Assembly: GCA_005938025.2 (NCBI GenBank)
Contig: VCCI02000001.1
Location: 744,001-808,000, forward strand
Direction of reading: 5' to 3'
From: Inquilinus sp. KBS0705
GTDB lineage: Bacteria > Bacteroidota > Bacteroidia > Sphingobacteriales > Sphingobacteriaceae
DNA length: 64,000 nucleotides
Under the pieces are notes generated by a model. The model was not told where the DNA came from. It saw nothing but the letters and a program-made list of their open reading frames with translations, and made no database searches. Below are positions 9,033 through 16,684 of this stretch, in pieces (within the stretch, counting starts at the first letter, position 1; each line of letters opens with the position of its first letter). The translations under genes were made by a program, and so were the position numbers.

Positions 9033-9057
9033 TTATTTAGTAAAATTTACTAAATAA
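9033..9057. promoter_or_regulatory. Perfect 25-bp palindromic operator candidate
   Basis: The arms TTATTTAGTAAA and TTTACTAAATAA are exact reverse complements around one central A at 9045. The site lies in the 132-bp space between the divergent Nudix-like regulator (start 8988) and the isomerase (start 9121), the classical position of an operator for the regulator's own gene and its target. Confidence 0.75.
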
Positions 9058-9120
9058 TAAATTATAGTTTATATATTGCTGTAAACTAACCGATAGCATA
9101 AAACCATAAACCAATTATTG

Positions 9121-10113
9121 ATGAAAACCAACAGAAGAAGCTTTATCAGGCAAACCGCTATAGGGGCGGCGGGCCTGGGTTTAGCAGCTGCCTTACCCGA
9201 ATTTTTATACGCGGAAGCAAAAAAGGAATTGTTTTTTAAGTTAGCCTTGTCGCAATTCTCCTTTGCCAGCCAGTTTTGGACACAGCAACTAAAGCCGCTC
9301 GATTTCCCGGCCAAAACAAAAGAACTGGGTATTACCGGGCTTGATTACTGCTCGATGTTTTTTGCCGATAAAGCTAAAGACCAAACCTTTTTAAAGGAAT
9401 TAAAACAGCGGTCGGCCGATGCCGGCACCTATAACCTGCGCATTATGATAGATGGCGAAGGCGTTTTAGGCGACCTGAACGACACCGTACGCATGAAAGC
9501 AGTGGATAACCACCATAAATGGATAGACGCCGCCGCCACCCTGGGTTGCCCCATGATAAGGGTGAACGTAGAGGGCGATGGCGACCCCACAGCCGTAGCC
9601 AAAGCCGCGGTTGATAGCTTGGGCCATTTGATTGAATATGGCAGCAAACAGGGCGTAGATGTGATAGTAGAGAACCATGTAGGTATATCATGCAACGGCG
9701 CTTGGCTTGCCGGGGTGATGAAGCAGGTAAACAGCAAACATTGCGGTGTACTGGCCGATTTTGGCAACTTCTGCATCAACCGCACCAAACCCGAAACTAA
9801 TGATATTGCCGGCTATATGAAAACCCATTGTGTAGAAGAGTATGACAGATACAAAGGTATAGCCGAGCTGATGCCGTTTGCTAAAGGCGTGCATGCCAAA
9901 ACCCACACCTTTGATGCTGATGGCAACGATACCGAAACCGATTTTGTGCATATGTTTAAGATCATCAAGCAATCGGGCTTTAAGGGTTGGGTGAGTATTG
10001 AGTACGAAGGCGGCCTGCTTAAAATGTATACCAAGGATGCCAAATACCTTGATGATTATGCAGGCACCACCGCTACCAAAAATTTGGTGGAGAAAGCAGG
10101 GAAGATGGTATAG
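9121..10113 (+). CDS. Tat-exported sugar phosphate isomerase/epimerase-like TIM-barrel protein
   Basis: A 330-residue protein; the ATG at 9121 is preferred over the adjacent TTG at 9118. The N-terminus has a twin-arginine signal (NRRSFIRQ) and a hydrophobic stretch ending near residue 31. The rest is a xylose-isomerase-like TIM barrel with candidate metal ligands in VENH, LADFGNF, GVHAKTH and SIEYEG. Family members isomerise or epimerise sugars, or are inositol-catabolism enzymes. Export suggests a periplasmic substrate. The gene is divergent from the Nudix-like regulator and probably controlled by it. The substrate is not identifiable. Confidence 0.8.
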   Translation: MKTNRRSFIRQTAIGAAGLGLAAALPEFLYAEAKKELFFKLALSQFSFASQFWTQQLKPLDFPAKTKELGITGLDYCSMFFADKAKDQTFLKELKQRSADAGTYNLRIMIDGEGVLGDLNDTVRMKAVDNHHKWIDAAATLGCPMIRVNVEGDGDPTAVAKAAVDSLGHLIEYGSKQGVDVIVENHVGISCNGAWLAGVMKQVNSKHCGVLADFGNFCINRTKPETNDIAGYMKTHCVEEYDRYKGIAELMPFAKGVHAKTHTFDADGNDTETDFVHMFKIIKQSGFKGWVSIEYEGGLLKMYTKDAKYLDDYAGTTATKNLVEKAGKMV

Positions 10114-10140
10114 AACTAAGGCTGACACACATAGTTGCTT

Positions 10141-10168
10141 TGTCATCCCGGTAACTTCCGGGATGACA
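10141..10168. terminator. Long perfect hairpin between convergent genes
   Basis: TGTCATCCCGG and CCGGGATGACA are perfect 11-bp arms around a 6-nt loop. It sits between the stops of the isomerase (10113) and the metallopeptidase (10181, opposite strand). No long T-run follows on either side, so it may be a REP-like dispersed element as well as, or instead of, a terminator. Confidence 0.5.
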
Positions 10169-10180
10169 ATTGCTCGTTTA

Positions 10181-11485
10181 CTACTTGGTTTTAAAATAAA
10201 CTGTATAGCTTTTATCTAAAGGATACCCATCGGCAGATGCGAATGATCGTGTCGTTATCTCAAATTCGTACTCGTGCGCGGGTTGCAGCTTTATTTTTAA
10301 TATAAGGTTTTTCTTGTCCTCCGTAAACACAGGGAATTCGGTAACCGGGTAGCCGGTTTTGCCAAATCTGCCAAAGTTAATAGATACACCGGGGCCCATA
10401 GGGGCAGAGAAGTTAATTAGCATTTCGGTAAGGTTGCTGTCTACCGATGTATTGCCGTTAGCAAATGGTTCTATACCTGTGATGGAAGGCTGCTTAGCCG
10501 CTAAAGCCCGGGTAAGGGCTTCCTTGTCGTAACCCTCTTTGTAGTATTTAGACGTTTGTAAAAAAGCTTCAACGGCCTTATCGTCGGCATAGTTTAGTTG
10601 TATAATATCCTTTATGGCTTGTTTCTTATCCTTTACCTGGCTGTAATAAGCCTTGCACAGCTGGTAACCCATAAAATAGCCCAGGTCGGCCATTGTTTTG
10701 GCATTGCTGCCATTACCCAGCCAATTGGCCGCACTGCGACCAAACATATCCGTTTTAAAATCATCCCGTACAGTAGCTTCGTAAGCCAGGCCATAAGTAA
10801 TGTAGTCGCGGTGCAGTGGCTTATTGGTTACCAACTCGGCTATAAAGTCGCACGATCCCTCAGCAATAGCCATAGCCAACAGGTTATTGCCCTCGCCGAT
10901 TTGCTGGGTATGCACATATTCGTGCACATTAAGATACACCAAATTATCAATCGATTGCACCTTAAACACGCCGGGCAGCCATTTGCTGGTAAACTCGGAT
11001 ACATCGGTTTGGGCATCGGCCGCGGCAATTTCGGTGCCTATCAGTACCATGTCACCGGTGGTAGTTCCGCCCGAGCGTAAGCCGCCAATGGTAAAATACA
11101 TTTTGGCATCCTTCAATTCAGGGTAAAGCATCTTAAAGAGTTTAATGCTTTTTTCTATCTGTGCCGATTTGCCGAGTACTTTTAAAGTGTTTGGCCTTAC
11201 CGATGCCCAAAACTTCGGGAGCTTGTTTATCAGGTTAAGATACACCTTAGCGTTGTAATTACGGGTCAACATAAAAGACTTTAAACCAACGCTGCCTTTA
11301 TCAATATACAGGGATTGGATAAAGGCCATTTTTTTGGCAGTATCGGTAGTGGTTTGCACACTGTCAAATGCGGTCCAAAAATGGTCGATATCTGAGGTGA
11401 ATATTTTTTGCTGAGCGGGTGCCTGGGCATTGGCCAGTGCCCATCCAAAAACAAAAAGAGTACAAGCAAGTAACTGTTTTATCAT
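10181..11485 (-). CDS. Secreted HExxH zinc metallopeptidase-like protein
   Basis: A 434-residue protein with a signal peptide (about 1-21, ending ANAQ). The central domain carries HEYVH at 188-192 followed by AEGSCDFIAEL at about 208-218, where Glu209 or Glu216 could be the third zinc ligand, as in gluzincin or DUF2268-type peptidases. The last 100 residues look like a beta-sandwich (Ig-like) domain ending YTVYFKTK. It probably acts in the periplasm or outside the cell. I recognise no specific substrate. It stands alone, with a 468-bp gap on its 5' side. Confidence 0.65.
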   Translation of the reverse strand: MIKQLLACTLFVFGWALANAQAPAQQKIFTSDIDHFWTAFDSVQTTTDTAKKMAFIQSLYIDKGSVGLKSFMLTRNYNAKVYLNLINKLPKFWASVRPNTLKVLGKSAQIEKSIKLFKMLYPELKDAKMYFTIGGLRSGGTTTGDMVLIGTEIAAADAQTDVSEFTSKWLPGVFKVQSIDNLVYLNVHEYVHTQQIGEGNNLLAMAIAEGSCDFIAELVTNKPLHRDYITYGLAYEATVRDDFKTDMFGRSAANWLGNGSNAKTMADLGYFMGYQLCKAYYSQVKDKKQAIKDIIQLNYADDKAVEAFLQTSKYYKEGYDKEALTRALAAKQPSITGIEPFANGNTSVDSNLTEMLINFSAPMGPGVSINFGRFGKTGYPVTEFPVFTEDKKNLILKIKLQPAHEYEFEITTRSFASADGYPLDKSYTVYFKTK

Positions 11486-11647
11486 GGAATAAATTTAGAC
11501 GTTTTAGTTGTATTACCTGGAAACTACTTTTTTATATCATTTATTTTTTTATATTAGTAGACCAGGCAAGTGCAAAAAAAAACGAAAAGTTATACAGGGA
11601 GCTGCAAAAATCTGCAAAAAATTATAGGTAACCCTGTAATTTAAAAC

Positions 11648-11665
11648 AAGGGTATTTATACCCTT
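11648..11665. promoter_or_regulatory. 18-bp inverted repeat
   Basis: AAGGGTAT and ATACCCTT are perfect 8-bp arms separated by TT. It lies about 235 bp upstream of the promoter of the glycan operon and about 160 bp upstream of the metallopeptidase start on the other strand, so it could serve either gene. The protein partner is unknown. Confidence 0.4.
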
Positions 11666-11900
11666 AATCATGACAACAATTTTTGGGGTGTCAGGAAATG
11701 CTAATGCGGGGAAAGATTTTTGACTTAAATTTGGCAAGGGCTAGGTGATGATAATTTAACTTATTTGTGAGAACCTTACGTTACTTGATACGCAATAATT
11801 GTTTTGAAATTGAGTTAATGCAAAGCGTATTTTCACATAGAATTCTTAATAAAGAAACGGATACGAAATAAATAAATTTTAATTAATAAGTTAAGTTGAA

Positions 11901-11929
11901 TTGTACGTTAATAAAGAATTCTATCTTTG
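11901..11929 (+). promoter_or_regulatory. Promoter of the glycan operon
   Basis: A TTG at 11901-11903 and TATCTTTG at 11922-11929 (consensus TAnnTTTG) are separated by 18 bp, the spacing expected for the Bacteroidota primary sigma factor. The start codon at 11954 follows 24 bp after the -7 box. Confidence 0.7.
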
Positions 11930-11953
11930 CGAAATTATAATTCTGATCAATTG

Positions 11954-14440
11954 ATGAATATCAAAAAGTTACTCATTCTATTCTTCTTCCTCGGAAGTAT
12001 AGTATCTGCCCAACTGTCACATGCTCAAAGTGTTAGCACACAAGATTTAAGCACCATACAAGTAGATAACCTTACTGATGCACAAATTATGCGATACATG
12101 CAGCAAGCACAGGCATCTGGAATGACTCAGGATCAGCTTGCACAATTAGCTGCAGCCCGGGGCATGAAACCCCAGGAAGTGCAAAAACTGCAGGCCCGTA
12201 TTGCTGCAATACAAAATAAAACACAAACAGTAAAGCCTACTACAACTCCTGCTGTAACAGGTACAGCTGCACCGAGAACTGTAGATTTTGGTACTACAGC
12301 TCCGGCACCGGTAACAGATACTACCAAAACCGCGAGTGATGCTTTATTGGAATTAAAACCTAAAATATTTGGTCAGGATCTTTTTAATAATTCGGGTACA
12401 ACATTCGAACCTAACTTAAGGTTAGCAACTCCCCTAAACTATGTGATTGGTACAGGAGACCAGTTATTAATTGATATTTCAGGTTATTCTGAGGCAAGTT
12501 ACCAGTTAACTGTTACGCCTGAGGGTACCATTACTATACCTTTTGCAGGCGTTATACCTGTAGCGGGCTTAACTATAGACGGCGCTACAAAAAAGATAAA
12601 ATCAAAGCTATCAACAGCCTATTCGGGTTTAAATAATGGTACTGTAAAGCTAAATATTGCATTGGGTAATATACGCAGCATTAAAGTGATTGTTAATGGC
12701 GAAGTTACGCGGCCAGGAACTTACACACTGCCATCCTTGGCCTCCGTTTTTAATGCCTTATACTCATCAGGCGGCCCAACAGATAATGGATCTTTCAGAA
12801 ATATTGAGATCATTCGGTCGGGTAAAAAAATAGCTACATTAGATGTTTACGACTTTTTGGTAAACGGAGATTTAAAAAACAATATAACCCTGCACGACCA
12901 GGATATAATAAATGTTCCGCCTTATCAAAAAAGGGTAGAGATGATAGGTGAAGTGAAAAGACCCGCCATATATGAGGTGAAAGGTAATGAAAGCTTAGCC
13001 ACCCTATTAAAATACGCAGGTGACTTTACCGAAAATGCCTATAAAGCACGAATAAAAGTATTAAAGAACACGCCTACCGAGCGTAAAGTAAATGATGTCA
13101 CAAGCGATCAGTTTGCCACTTATATACCGCAAAGCGGTGACAAATATTATGTAGATGTAATATTAGATCGTTATGAAAACCGGGTTACAATTGACGGTGC
13201 GGTTTATAGGCCGGGCCAGTACGAATTAGAACCAGGCTTAACGCTTAAAGCTTTAATAAAAAAAGCCAACGGCCTAAAAGAGGACGCTTTTAAAAGCAGG
13301 GGATATATAACCCGTTTAACAAGCGATTTAAATACAGAGTTAGTATCATTTGATGTAGGCAAAATTGTTAGTGGGCAAGCTGCTGATATTCCTTTACAAC
13401 GAGAAGACTATATTAACATCTCTTCTATATTTGATTTAAAGGAGCAATACAAAGTTCAAATAAATGGGCAGGTTAGGACACCCGGTGAGTTCAGTTACTC
13501 TGAAAACATGAGCCTGGAAGAATTAATTATTAAAGCAGGCGGTTTTCAGGAGTCGGCAACGCCACAGCGTATTGAAATTGCACGCCGTGTAAGAAATGCT
13601 GATGCAAATTCAACGAGCTCACAAATTGCTGACGTTTTCACAAGAGACGTGAATAAGGATCTTAGCAAAACCGACGCAGGTTTTATACTGCAACCTTTTG
13701 ACATAGTTTCCGTTAGGTCGGCTCCGGGATACGAAACACAAAAAATAATTAGTGTTACCGGTGAGGTACTATATTCTGGTAATTATACAATAATTAAAAA
13801 GAACGAAAGGATATCAGATGTTATTAAAAGAGCCGGAGGATTAACGGCACTGGCATTTCCTGAAGGTGCATCATTAAAAAGAGCAGGTGGTGATACAGGT
13901 TCAAAATTGGCTAAAGAGATAGAACAGCAAAAGCTTGACGCACTATTAAAATTACAAAAAGATGCAAATGATACATTAAGTGCGGCGGTTGTAAAAGAAA
14001 CTCTTCAAAACGATTTTGTAGGGATTGATTTACCCTCTATTTTGGCAAAACCAGGCGGTATAGATGATATTTTTCTTGAAGATGGCGATATACTATTTGT
14101 GCCAAAGCAGCTACAAACAGTGCGCGTATCTGGCGAAGTGTTATCGCCGGTAACGGTAGTGTTTGAATCTGGGAAAAGCTTTAGAGAGTATATTGACAAT
14201 GGTGGCGGTTTTTCGGAAAAAGCGTTAAAAAAACGAGCCTACATTGTATACGCAAATGGTAAGGTAAAAAGCACACATAAATTTCTTTTTTGGAATGTAT
14301 ATCCAAGTGTAAAACAAGGAGCCGAAATTTTTGTTCCGACCAAGCAAGATACGCAAGGGTTAACTGCACAGCAATGGGTTAGTATAGGTACCGGCTTAAC
14401 AACAATAGCTGCTGTAATAGTTGCGATTTTAAAGAAATAA
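11954..14440 (+). CDS. Wza-like polysaccharide export protein with multiple SLBB domains
   Basis: An 828-residue protein starting at the ATG at 11954; a TTG nine codons upstream falls inside the -7 box and is rejected. A signal peptide (about 1-25) is followed by a Gln/Ala-rich helical segment (about 26-90), a Pro/Thr linker, a poly-export domain (about 160-245) and a series of SLBB folds recognisable by repeated VNGEVTRPGTY-like motifs (VDGAVYRPGQY, INGQVRTPGEF, VTGEVLYSGNY, VSGEVLSP). A hydrophobic C-terminal segment ends in Lys-Lys. Wza-type proteins form the outer-membrane outlet for capsule or exopolysaccharide. It is first in the operon, 29 bp before the ABC permease. Confidence 0.92.
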   Translation: MNIKKLLILFFFLGSIVSAQLSHAQSVSTQDLSTIQVDNLTDAQIMRYMQQAQASGMTQDQLAQLAAARGMKPQEVQKLQARIAAIQNKTQTVKPTTTPAVTGTAAPRTVDFGTTAPAPVTDTTKTASDALLELKPKIFGQDLFNNSGTTFEPNLRLATPLNYVIGTGDQLLIDISGYSEASYQLTVTPEGTITIPFAGVIPVAGLTIDGATKKIKSKLSTAYSGLNNGTVKLNIALGNIRSIKVIVNGEVTRPGTYTLPSLASVFNALYSSGGPTDNGSFRNIEIIRSGKKIATLDVYDFLVNGDLKNNITLHDQDIINVPPYQKRVEMIGEVKRPAIYEVKGNESLATLLKYAGDFTENAYKARIKVLKNTPTERKVNDVTSDQFATYIPQSGDKYYVDVILDRYENRVTIDGAVYRPGQYELEPGLTLKALIKKANGLKEDAFKSRGYITRLTSDLNTELVSFDVGKIVSGQAADIPLQREDYINISSIFDLKEQYKVQINGQVRTPGEFSYSENMSLEELIIKAGGFQESATPQRIEIARRVRNADANSTSSQIADVFTRDVNKDLSKTDAGFILQPFDIVSVRSAPGYETQKIISVTGEVLYSGNYTIIKKNERISDVIKRAGGLTALAFPEGASLKRAGGDTGSKLAKEIEQQKLDALLKLQKDANDTLSAAVVKETLQNDFVGIDLPSILAKPGGIDDIFLEDGDILFVPKQLQTVRVSGEVLSPVTVVFESGKSFREYIDNGGGFSEKALKKRAYIVYANGKVKSTHKFLFWNVYPSVKQGAEIFVPTKQDTQGLTAQQWVSIGTGLTTIAAVIVAILKK

Positions 14441-14469
14441 GTTAACCTTTAAGCATAATGTGTTTATAA

Positions 14470-15366
14470 ATGAATAATACTTTAGAGCCTGATTTAAATA
14501 AATACCCAGAGAAAGAAAACCTGATTTCAGGGTCGTGGACAGAAATAATAACTCCCAAAAAGGCCCTTTTAGATTTACAATTAGGCGAAGTATGGCGTTA
14601 CAGGGACCTTTTATTTTTATTTGTAAAAAGGGATTTTATAGCCACTTATAAGCAAACTGTATTAGGCCCTTTGTGGTTTTTTATACAGCCTATAATAACT
14701 GTTATTACTTATTCTATTGTTTTTGGTTATTTATTAGGCGTATCAACAGGCGGTACACCCCGCATATTGTTTTATCTGGGTGGTTTAACTGTTTGGAATT
14801 ACTTTTCAGAATGTATGCTTAAAACAGGGCAAACATTTGTTTTAAACGCTAATATATTTGGCAAGGTATATTTTCCGCGATTAGTGTTGCCTATCTCTAT
14901 TGTAATTTCAGGAATGATAAAAATGGGTATAACCTATGCCTTATTTTTAATTCTTATTGCATACTATATTATTAAAGGCGATAATGTTAGTATGAACGCT
15001 TATGCACTATTAGCCCCTGTATTATTGCTTATTACAGCTGTTTTAGGCTTAGGAGTTGGCATTATTATTTCAGCTCTAACTACAAAGTATCGTGATTTGT
15101 TATACCTGGTTCAGTTTACTGTGCAGTTACTGATGTATGCAACCCCGGTTATATACCCACTATCTCGTACACACGGTTTATTTAGACATATACTATTGTT
15201 AAATCCGATGACTGCAGTAGTAGAAACATTCAGATACGGCCATACTGGTGCTGGTGGGGTAGAGCCTATATATATATTATACAGTGCAGCATTTGCTTTT
15301 GTAGCACTTGCAATAGGAACCATTCTGTTTAACAAAACAGAGCGAACATTTATGGATACAATTTAA
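14470..15366 (+). CDS. wzm: Polysaccharide ABC transporter permease (Wzm-like)
   Basis: A 298-residue ABC-2 type membrane protein with six predicted TM helices (from about residue 65 on). The cytoplasmic N-terminus contains LGEVWRYRDLLFLFVKRDF, typical of Wzm/KpsM/TagG permeases, followed by the TVLGPLWFFIQP motif. It pairs with the ATPase 6 bp downstream to move a lipid-linked glycan across the inner membrane. Confidence 0.93.
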   Translation: MNNTLEPDLNKYPEKENLISGSWTEIITPKKALLDLQLGEVWRYRDLLFLFVKRDFIATYKQTVLGPLWFFIQPIITVITYSIVFGYLLGVSTGGTPRILFYLGGLTVWNYFSECMLKTGQTFVLNANIFGKVYFPRLVLPISIVISGMIKMGITYALFLILIAYYIIKGDNVSMNAYALLAPVLLLITAVLGLGVGIIISALTTKYRDLLYLVQFTVQLLMYATPVIYPLSRTHGLFRHILLLNPMTAVVETFRYGHTGAGGVEPIYILYSAAFAFVALAIGTILFNKTERTFMDTI

Positions 15367-15372
15367 ATATAC

Positions 15373-16644
15373 ATGCCAGATACTGTTATATCCGTAGAAA
15401 ACATTTCAAAACAATACAGGCTTGGTACTGCAGGTACAGGTACGCTTTCGCATGACCTTAAACGATGGTGGTATAACGTAAGGGGGATGGAAGATCCCTA
15501 CCTAAAGATAGGCGAAACTAACGATCGGTCAAAAAAAGGCGAATCAGAATATGTATGGTCATTGCGCGATATCAACTTTGATATACAACAAGGCGAAGCA
15601 TTAGGTATTATTGGACGTAATGGTGCAGGCAAATCAACCCTGCTTAAAATACTATCAAAGGTAACCAGCCCTACTACCGGGCAAATAAAGGTAAAAGGTC
15701 GCATTGCCTCTCTATTAGAGGTGGGTACGGGTTTTCATCCTGAATTAAGCGGACGCGAAAACGTGTTTTTGAATGGCGCCATTATGGGTATGCGCAAGGA
15801 TGAAATAAAAAGCAAATTTGACGAAATTGTAGATTTTAGCGGTGTTGAGCGTTATATTGATACCCCTGTTAAGCGTTATTCGTCGGGTATGTATGTAAGG
15901 CTGGCATTTGCCGTGGCAGCACATCTTGAACCTGAAATATTAATTGTTGACGAAGTATTAGCCGTAGGCGATATGGAGTTTCAAAAAAAATGCCTGGGTA
16001 AAATGCAGGATGTATCCGGCCATGGCCGAACGGTTTTGTTTGTAAGTCATAATATGGCTGCTATACGCAAACTATGCAGTAAAGGAGTGTTTTTAGAAAC
16101 TGGCCGTGTAAAAAGCGTGGGCGAAATAGATGAGATCATTGAATCGTATATGCGCGTAAATGGCGACGCTACAACACGCACCGTCAAGTTTCAACCGAAG
16201 GAAAATAAAGCTATTTATTTTGAACAAGCAAGTGTATATGCAAAAGGTAAAGATGCTGATGTAACGTTCGATATCACTGATGAACTAATAGTTAGAATTA
16301 CATATGTTGTAACGGAAGATATAAAAGGTACAAATATTGCTGTTTCGTTAAGTAAGGATGGCATATTATTGCTGCGTACCTGGGATATCGATAATAATCC
16401 GGAGTTGTTTATCGAAAGGAAAAAAGGTACATATACGGCAGAAATAGCCCTTCCGGATTATTTAGTAACAGGCAATTACTCTATTCATTTAGCCTGCGGA
16501 AGACCCGGAATAGGGGCAATCGACGTCCGCGAAGATTGCCTGGTGTTTGAACTTGAGAATTCTAAAATCGACGGGGCTTTTAATAGCCTTACCCGGGGGG
16601 GAATAATAAAATCTGATTTGAAGTGGAACTTTTTCCAATCTTAA
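15373..16644 (+). CDS. wzt: Polysaccharide ABC transporter ATPase with C-terminal recognition domain (Wzt-like)
   Basis: A 423-residue ATPase. Walker A is GRNGAGKST (81-89), the signature region YSSGM is at 169-173, Walker B ILIVDE at 189-194 and the switch His at 226. Residues from about 270 form an extra beta-sandwich of the Wzt_C type. In E. coli O9a and related systems this domain recognises the modified non-reducing end of the finished chain before export. Its presence predicts that the exported glycan carries a terminal modification, and the next genes (methyl/pyruvyl transferase and nonulosonate synthesis) are candidates for making it. Confidence 0.92.
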   Translation: MPDTVISVENISKQYRLGTAGTGTLSHDLKRWWYNVRGMEDPYLKIGETNDRSKKGESEYVWSLRDINFDIQQGEALGIIGRNGAGKSTLLKILSKVTSPTTGQIKVKGRIASLLEVGTGFHPELSGRENVFLNGAIMGMRKDEIKSKFDEIVDFSGVERYIDTPVKRYSSGMYVRLAFAVAAHLEPEILIVDEVLAVGDMEFQKKCLGKMQDVSGHGRTVLFVSHNMAAIRKLCSKGVFLETGRVKSVGEIDEIIESYMRVNGDATTRTVKFQPKENKAIYFEQASVYAKGKDADVTFDITDELIVRITYVVTEDIKGTNIAVSLSKDGILLLRTWDIDNNPELFIERKKGTYTAEIALPDYLVTGNYSIHLACGRPGIGAIDVREDCLVFELENSKIDGAFNSLTRGGIIKSDLKWNFFQS

Positions 16645-16684
16645 TAGTAGGAGTTTTTGTTAACAGAAAACGATAGAAATACTT

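Larger units (their letters stand above)
11486..11953. other. 468-bp intergenic region upstream of the glycan operon
   Basis: A gap between the divergent metallopeptidase and the glycan operon. It holds an 18-bp inverted repeat at 11648-11665 and a promoter at 11901-11929. The short reading frames here have no recognisable product, and I see no tRNA-like or riboswitch-like fold. Its length makes it the likely control region of the operon, with a possible small RNA or 5' leader that cannot be confirmed from sequence alone. Confidence 0.5.

Noticed and set aside
9443..9788. Several antisense frames inside the isomerase gene
   Set aside because: They overlap a gene with clear Tat signal and TIM-barrel motifs and have no recognisable domains.
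10141..10168. Hairpin as the end of an insertion sequence
   Set aside because: No transposase and no matching inverted end nearby.
11549..11737. 62-codon frame on the - strand in the leader of the glycan operon
   Set aside because: No start context, no domain, and it covers the inverted repeat; likely chance.
11927..11953. TTG start nine codons upstream for the Wza-like gene
   Set aside because: It lies inside the -7 box; the ATG at 11954 gives a proper signal peptide.
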